This document shows, piece after piece, positions 56,893-64,000 of a stretch of DNA of 64,000 nucleotides (positions are counted from its first letter, which is position 1; each line of letters begins with the position of its first letter). This stretch comes from Prostheceraeus crozeri (taxonomy: Eukaryota > Platyhelminthes > Polycladida > Euryleptidae): the NCBI GenBank assembly GCA_907163375.1, contig CAJQUW010001728.1:62001-126000 (forward strand), in the 5' to 3' direction. The notes under the pieces are model-generated. The model saw only the letters and a program-made list of their open reading frames with translations. It was not told the origin of the DNA and did no database searches. The position numbers and the translations under genes are program-made.

Positions 56893-59800
56893 CATCGAAG
56901 GGCGAGTATTTTTATGGTATCAAAAACTGAATACAGGACAATAAAAAATGTTCATGAGATTAAAAAATAGAAAAGTTTGTGCGAGTTGCTTGAAAGCAAT
57001 TGTTGAATATCAGATCACTTACTGTTTTCTAAGGGCTTTATTGCTGAGAATTTGAGAAGTAGACTATTCATTTAAATATTTCTCATCTAAATCATATCCC
57101 ATGAAGATGATCCTTTTATACTCTTTCACGCTCGAGATTCATTTCATTCGAAGTCAATATTGAATGCGGTAAGATGAAAGACTGACCACTCTTTCATCAC
57201 TGATCAAATTGCTCTATAGATAAAAGAGATGGATCTGCTCTAGGAATGCAATTTGAAGATTTCCAAAAATTTAGAAGGTGCTCAGAATTAATGAATAAGT
57301 AATTGAGTCAAAATATTATAATTCCATCTGGCATGGAAATATTAACTATACGGTTAGTCAACGTATACGGCTTTTGTCCTCCGACGGTTTGATGATAATT
57401 TCGAGTGAGAGGATAATGAAATGATAATAGATTTTAAAGAGATGAAAATAGATTGAAGCAATAGTGCAATTGCAGTCAACGATCTGTTATGAAATCAAAT
57501 GTATAAAGGGATTTTAATTTTCCCAATTATGTATAAGGATGTCCATAATAATAATTATGCATCTCCTCTCTCGCGGCTCGCTGTTTACGACATCGATTTA
57601 AATTTTTGTACAAAATATTGAACAATAAGCTGAATATAAATTAGCATTTCTTCAAGACCACATTGCGGCTTTCTCAACGAAATTCCAATAGGCTACCCTT
57701 ATCCCACATGTTTATTTTTAGATTCCGTTAATCACTGGAATTGTTATCTCATTCACTTATTCATCGGTGATGAGTAGCCAACTTATAGTTCCGATATTTC
57801 AAACTGCACAAATGTACAAGTACTTCTGAATGAATGTTGTGATAATGCTTATGAAAGCCATAAAAATGATGGGAAGAGAATTTGAACAAGTGAACTCCAT
57901 TGAATGTAGGAAAGTTTTGATCACAAGAAACAACTTCATGCTCGCATAAGCACTTCGCTCGAATTCACTCGACTCATAAGCAGTATTGGAAATTGAAATC
58001 GCTAGTACGAAATATGAGACTAAACAATCCAAAAATAACTTAAATAATAAAGTGCAAAAAGGAGCTTGGTATAGCATTACTCTTTTATAAAGAAAAGGAA
58101 GAATGTATTACTAATTAAACAAGCAGCTTTAAATTAAAAGATTTCAACTGATTGCGTCATGTGTCATTCTTAATTCAATGCATTTTATCTATCGGTGCTA
58201 CAGATATTTTCCAGCTCATAACCACTGTCCTAATCTTACGAAACCAAGCTTATAAACGTATGTGCAATAATTTTCATTGTTTACAGAAATTAACTATGCA
58301 CTGAATGCCATGACGTTATGCAAAGTACCCGTCTTCGTTGCACTTTAAAGATAAAGGTAAATATTTCTGCATATTTCAATGTGATTCGAAACTCCCTGGA
58401 CTTACGTCATACAGTTAAATGAATTGAGCACATACCTTAACCTGCTAAAAGCTTCCTAGGTATTGCGAAATCAACTGCTTTTGAACCTTGACTACTCATT
58501 ATCGTTTTGTTGTTTCGACATACCTCAAATCAGTGTCAAACAAATTGCTAGCATTCCAGTGATCATTAAAAAATTCGACTTTTCTCACATCTATTCTGCA
58601 AAACAGTAATATTTCTTTTGCTCTCCTTGTTCAATGTATTGATATTCATGCTCCGGTACTGACAGATGTACGCGACTGGTCATAAAACAATAATTGAAGT
58701 GATTAGGTCAAAGATTGACATCATCATATGTCGCAACTTGCACAGGAAATCAGAATGCCTATGACATTGAAGGGCAATAATGTAGACAAAAGCTAATTGA
58801 TGATACAGTGGAGCCTCTCTGAAGCGAACACCCTCGGAAACGCGCTTATCGCCCGGGTTTTAGATGGCTCTTATTCTGATATCTAAAATTAACGACTACT
58901 TGTCATCTTAATTACAAATTTCACAACAATGACTATCAGTTGAAATTCATGTAGGTTTGCCTAAGCATGATTTGATCAAGATTCGATTAACCATGTTTGT
59001 ATGTGCATGTTTGTACACTATTATTCATAAAAATAATACTGGAATAAGTCCCAAATAAGTACTGGAAAGAGTATTGAACCTGAGTACTAACTACTAATTA
59101 CGACTAAGAAATGAGCCCAAAATCTAGTACTCTTTGAGTTCGAAAATATTAGTACTCTCTTTTGAACTCCTTGGGTCCGAAAGCACAATACTTAATTCGT
59201 ATTCATTTTAGTACTTATTTAATGAGTTGGATAAGACTAGCGCCTCCACCAGTCGATAAATTCCATACGGCAGATCAAACCGACTGCATCTCATATGCAC
59301 ATCCATGTGTAACAAGTACTGCTGTAACAATTAAGCACAATTGCATTTGGATTTTATATTATATTCATCTTGAAGAATGCACTGAATCACGGGTATGATC
59401 AAACACGGTTAACATGGTCATGTGAAACGACCGTTACCAGGATTCAGCTGCCTAACGAATGATCTGTTTATGGACAATAGGCAAACTTTTTGTCATAGCA
59501 TTCTTCTGTTCATCTTGAATAGCTTGAGTTCTGATATTCAATACGCCTCCGAATAGGGAACTTTCATATCAAATTGGCAGCGGTCACTTTATATGCTTAC
59601 AACCATTTTTAGATTGATTACCATGATAGCTATTTCGTAAATGAAATCTTATTTGGCAATATATTTGTATATGTCAAATAATAATAATAGCAAAAAGCGA
59701 ATTTACAACACTTGTGCTCCATTGATGGTGGAATTTCATTATTCCATGATCATTGATTTTGAATGCTATTTTTATTAAAAAAAGCACATTGTCTCGTTGA

Positions 59801-60152
59801 ATCTCTGCTGTCAGTTGCATGATGCTCATCAAGACCATCATACTGAATTATGGAGGCTTTGAACATAATTTTAAAGAAAATTAAGGTGAGCGGCAGCTTG
59901 AACAAGTTTACTATTTTCCGACCCATATCTCCCTTTTCGTGAAGTTGCCCATACATATAAAGTATACTGACCCGATGAATTGTGATTTCGAAATGGTTCT
60001 TGCACCACATTTTGAGGAAGAACATAATGAAATGAGCATTTCTCCGTGATTGCACGAATAATATTAGAACTTAATTGTGCATAAAAAAATTGGCAAAAAG
60101 TTATACTTTTGTCTACAAATGCGGTCGGAAATATCTCTTAGATCCTTTAATC
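56893..60152. other. Spacer, no recognised gene
   Basis: CAGTGGAGCCTCTCTGAAGC at 58806 resembles the terminus of pogo/Tigger-type transposons, but no partner end was found. The rest is AT-rich without structure. Confidence 0.35.
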
Positions 60153-60154
60153 TA

Positions 60155-61562
60155 CACGGTGTCTCAGATCTATGTAGGCAGTCAAACTATTAACTTTTGA
60201 ATCATATAATTCGGACATTTATCTCAAACTAAAAATGCGCACTTCAGACTAACAGTACACAAAAATGTGCATGTTTCTCGGTGCAAATGTTTAAAGTGCT
60301 GTCCATCGACCGCGATTAATCCATGACAGCGAAAAATATTTTAGATGAGATCAATCGGACTGTTTCTTGCAGTTAATGTGATTTTATATCTCATTTCCTG
60401 TACATTGATGGGACGTGGATCCTTGTAGACTTCGTTTTTTAAATAACTGCAAAAAAAGAAATCTAGTGGAGTTAGGTCAGGCTTCTTGGGGGATACTCAA
60501 TGTTACCAAGACGTCCAATCCATGAACTGATGTCACTGCCAACTCTGGAATTGAGATAGTTTCTTATAATGACGGCATTATGAGCCGGAGCTCCATCGTG
60601 TTGAAAGTATGGCAATTCCTCGTTATTCTGATACAATCTCCTGATTTCCGATGTTACATGGGCACGGAGAAGCTCTAGATACTTCTCAACATGTACCGCT
60701 CCGTTGAAGAAGAATGAGCCTATGAAGCCGCGCGAAGAAAGACCTGCTCACACAGTAACACCATGGTGATTAAAACTCAATAGGTCCTGCTGTAAAATTT
60801 GATGAGCATTCTCTTTAGCCCAGTAGATACTGTTGTGGCGATTGAGTCGACCATTCAATTTATTCATGGCCTAATCAGACCATACGATCATGTTTGGAAA
60901 GTCTGGATCGGCTTCGGTTTCACGCAAAAATCCATTCACAAAACTCGACCCGCCCATCGAAGTCATCTTCATTTAAAATGTTGGGCGGTAAGGTCTGATG
61001 TTACTTTCATGAGATGTTCGGTGAATTGTTCCTGTTGAAAGATTCAAGTCTAAAGCAGCTTGTCTGATTGATTTTCTTGGGTCATCACCGAATGCAGAGA
61101 CAACTAAATTGACGTTGTCATTTGACCGAGCAGTCTTTGGACGACCAGTGAACATTTGGATGCTTCCAATTGCTCCTTCTCAAACTTGTCACGCATTCGG
61201 GAAATTGTGTCTCGACGTGGAAGTTCAGAGGTATAGGTCGCTCTCCTATTTCTCTGAAATTCACAGATATTCTCGTATTTAAAATACCACTTTGAAACTT
61301 GTTTCCTTTCTTCAAATGTTCAAACGCGATATTCACCTGACCTGACTAATGTAAATCGGAATAAGAAGGATTCAGGCGACAATGAATGTTCATAAAATTC
61401 AAATTCAAACAGCTTTTAAGTGTGAGAAGATCGACAATAGTGCTTAACATGAAATACTATACGTAGACATCAAACAATGGCACAATACTTTGCGATCATT
61501 GATGGTTTTTAAACTACCTGTATAGATACTTTAAACTGCCTACATAGTTCTGAGACATTCTG
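60155..61562 (-). mobile_element. Mariner-type transposon, 1.4 kb
   Basis: The left end CACGGTGTCTCAGATCTATG and the inverse of the right end CAGAATGTCTCAGAACTATG share about 24 of 30 bases. Both sides are flanked by TA (60153-60154 and 61563-61564). The size fits mariner. The transposase is on the minus strand and decayed. Confidence 0.88.
60290..61336 (-). pseudogene. Mariner-family transposase, decayed
   Basis: The N-terminal part reads GRPKTARSNDNVNLVV, then DDPRKSIRQAALDLNLSTGTIHR, a paired helix-turn-helix. The C-terminal part reads LPYFQHDGAPAHNAVIIRNYL, WIGRLGNIEYPPRSPDLTPLDFFF and YLKNEVYKDPRPINVQEM, with the last two catalytic Asp residues (HDGAPAH and SPDLTPLD). The segments fall in different frames, with several stops and frameshifts between 60700 and 61150, so it is inactive. 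Confidence 0.85.
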
Positions 61563-61564
61563 TA

Positions 61565-63420
61565 TAATGTCTTCCACTCTGTTGTAGGCTCGATATGAAA
61601 TTGGCATTTTGAAATGATTGGCTTCTTATGCGGGATCGAAGTTTCAATTAGCAAACGATGGAAGAAGAACCAATAATAGCTTTATCTAGAAAGTTATGGA
61701 TGCAATATTACTTCTGCTTGAGGCAGTCTGTGTGACTTTTAGGATTCATACTTGGCATAGAGCAAGTATATCAGGTAGAGTAGCAACTCATCATTTATTA
61801 AATCCCCTCTGTGTATACAGTTCATTTTATTAAATGAACTCGAGGTGAAGACATTCGGGCATTGTTACCAAATGTGAGATATGCAAATTTCTGCAGTTTT
61901 GAATAAATTGCCACGGAATCGACTGATCATGATAGTAATGCAGAAGGAATGATGGTATTTTACAGATCCTCCGTGTCATGACAGCCTCGGAGAAGTAATG
62001 TTTGTCAAATAAGCAATTCGATAGGTTGCCATTACTTTCATGCTCAGCTCCAAGAGTATTTTCTTAAGCGTGATCAAATCACAAGCAACCTGCCACTGGT
62101 AGAGCAAAATAACATAATCAAAGACAAAGATTTCAATTAGCCATAAAAGATGCAAATGGGTCCACATCACTATTCAGAATCAAGAAATGAAACACAAATT
62201 TAGTGAATCATAAAATCATGCCGATGAAAACTGAATTAAAAAACTTGAAATTTCAGCCAAGAAAGTACAATATCATCTCGATTTTTTTCGTGAGGACTTC
62301 CATTACAATTCGATTCATAAAATTCCCTTGACAATCAGCTAATTTCCGCATAATTAAGATGCTTGTTAGCAGATATTCACTCCGTTTGATAGCCAACACA
62401 TTTCATGTTACTTATAAAGTGTCTTCATTATACAAATTTGTATACAATTTCAGCAGTATACAAATTTGAAAAATTTTGGCTTTTTAAAAACTGCTCAAAT
62501 AATTTTTTGGACTGCAAGAACGTAACAAAAAGCTGAATCTTTTGATAGGGCCCATAAAAAATGATAATGATAATAAATAAAATAAAATATAGTAAATATG
62601 ATAAATATAAATAAAATGATACAGGCCTCACTGTATACAGATACTTTTAAAGTAAAAAATCCCGTTCCCAGTGCCACGGCTGTAGACCCACTTCATGTTT
62701 GAGTCGATCAAGCTGGCTCAGCTCAATCGGAGAATTCAAACCGAGTCCAGGCCGAGATCGATAGAGGAAATCTAGTCTAAGTTTGAAGTTTGCTTGAGTC
62801 CGATATCGACAAAGATATTTATCTACGATGCCTCAGTTCAAAACTGTGCTCTTTTTTGCCATCGGTCAATTTCCCTAGACGACTAATTCGATTAATAGGA
62901 TTCACCTTAACGACCTCTCTGACAGTCTTTAGCACATTCTACTGCTTATTCGAATGAAGTTGTAGAGGTTCATTCTTGTAAAAATTACATTCGTAACGCT
63001 CAAAGCAAATTTGATTGGGATAAGTCAGACTTTGATTCAAATCAATGCCAAGTGTTATTCGAATTCGATTTATGCCAAAATCAAGTGGCCCCGATCGAAT
63101 CCCGAGCTTCTCTAGCCTTGCTTACAGCAATCTTGTACAACCACCAAGATTTTGATAATTACGTGTATCAATATGAATAATCTTGACTATAAAAAGTATC
63201 TAAACGAATAATCGACATCAATTTTATTAGCATTAAACTCTTATATATTCCTCAAACCTGTGGTCTGAACAAAGAGTTCGACCCCGAAATTTTGTGAATT
63301 ATATGCAGAAACATGTGTTCTGTCTTCTCATGTCAGTGCTGCTGTGTGAAGATTCACAAATATTGCATGTCATGTTATTCCGATGATTTCTAAAAATTTG
63401 ATACTTTTAACGTTTTAATG
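61565..63420. other. Spacer, no recognised gene
   Basis: AT-rich, short frames only. Confidence 0.4.
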
Positions 63421-63424
63421 TCTA

Positions 63425-64000
63425 TTCAGTGATATAACTGTCATCGAACCAATTTTCCGAGACAATCCAATACGGTCTGAAATAGATACCATTATCTTTT
63501 CCCCTTCCGACATTGGACTCACTATGAGCAAAAGCAAACAAATTTTGATAAAATGTACTGTATCTTTTCCTGATTGCACCAATTTGAAGCTTGAAAATGT
63601 TAACTCAGTGAAAATTTTAGGCTTTATTTTACATGATTCCTTATCTTGGGATCATCAACTTTCTGATGTTCTGAAGGAAGCCTTTTTTTCGACTATCCAA
63701 GTACTAAAATCCATTAAATAAAAAAGACCTTGTAAACGTCCATCACTCACTAATTACTAGTTTGATTATGTATGCATCACATGTTTATGGCTGTTTACCT
63801 GCTGTTAAGTTATTAACAAAGGTAGAAGGATTTCAGAGGCGTGCATATAAGATCATTTGTGGTTCTATTTGTCTTTGCAATTATTTCCCTCAAATTGTAA
63901 ACATTTGAACAGAGGGCTATTGATTTCCTTTTTGAAATGTGAGAGTTCAACTTTACATCCGCTCAACAACTTGATTCCTGAAAGATTGCATTCCAGTAAA
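63425..64000 (+). pseudogene. LINE reverse-transcriptase fragment, runs off the edge
   Basis: Plus-strand translation gives IFSPSDIGLTMSKSKQILIK, then VNSVKILGFILHDSLSWDHQ and LSDVLKEAFFSTIQVLKSIK up to a stop at 63721. In the next frame KDLVNVHHSLITSLIMYASH and KVEGFQRRAYKIICGS follow. This is the C-terminal thumb region of jockey/CR1-like LINE reverse transcriptases (the V-K-x-L-G-x-x-x-D motif and W-x-x-H). It has at least one stop or frameshift and no 5' part. Confidence 0.85.

Noticed and set aside
58806-58860. pogo/Tigger-type transposon end
   Set aside because: Only one terminus-like sequence was seen; no inverted partner or transposase nearby.
1-64000. CRISPR arrays, bacterial operons, tRNA or rRNA genes
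   Set aside because: No regularly spaced direct repeats with unique spacers, and no tRNA or rRNA structure recognised; introns and poly(A) signals show animal nuclear DNA.

Overview
The window is metazoan nuclear DNA. It has GT-AG introns, TATA boxes and AATAAA poly(A) signals, long gene-poor AT-rich stretches, and a dense mix of eukaryotic transposons. I cannot name the species. The one host gene I can recognise, together with Polinton, Penelope-like, hAT, Tc1/mariner and LINE debris, fits an invertebrate animal with a repeat-rich genome.

Positions 1937-25132 are one 23.2-kb Polinton (Maverick, adintovirus-like). It has terminal inverted repeats of more than 600 bp and a perfect 6-bp target duplication, GTCACC. 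It is a fossil: both ends are intact, but the interior carries roughly eight to ten breaks plus one later Tc1-type insertion in its polymerase gene. From left to right it holds a leader-intron gene, two RING-type genes, a nuclease-like gene, a basic virion-type protein, the packaging ATPase, a conserved unknown, a chromodomain integrase, a basic core-type protein, the major capsid and the adenain-like protease. Next comes a minus-strand cluster with a single-repeat TBP-like protein and two PC4-like paralogues, then two penton-type minor capsid paralogues on the plus strand. The protein-primed family-B polymerase is on the minus strand. An unfamiliar right-arm module follows (148-aa protein, 84-aa acidic protein, 150-aa protein, zinc/coiled-coil protein), mixed with tandem and dispersed internal repeats.

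The most unusual content of the Polinton is its apparent transcription kit. An 88-residue TBP-half-like ORF overlaps one of two PC4-like ORFs, in an element whose own genes carry readable TATA boxes. This is an inference from motif reading and needs a profile or structure test.

The host gene runs on the minus strand. One exon (54319-54606) encodes the transmembrane and juxtamembrane part of a receptor guanylyl cyclase. The next recognised exon (34375-34998) encodes its kinase-homology domain. Both are phase 0, and about 19.3 kb of intron lies between them. That intron is full of foldback and DNA-transposon remnants: a hAT remnant with nested long inverted repeats, a hAT MITE with an 8-bp duplication, several hairpin elements, and a 2.2-kb IS630/Tc1-type element. 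The Polinton lies downstream of these exons in gene order, possibly in a later intron.

Other remnants are a Penelope-like GIY-YIG endonuclease fragment followed by a hammerhead-ribozyme-like core (30.1-30.6 kb), a 1.4-kb mariner-type element (60155-61562), and a LINE reverse-transcriptase fragment running off the right edge. I found no tRNA, rRNA or CRISPR array.
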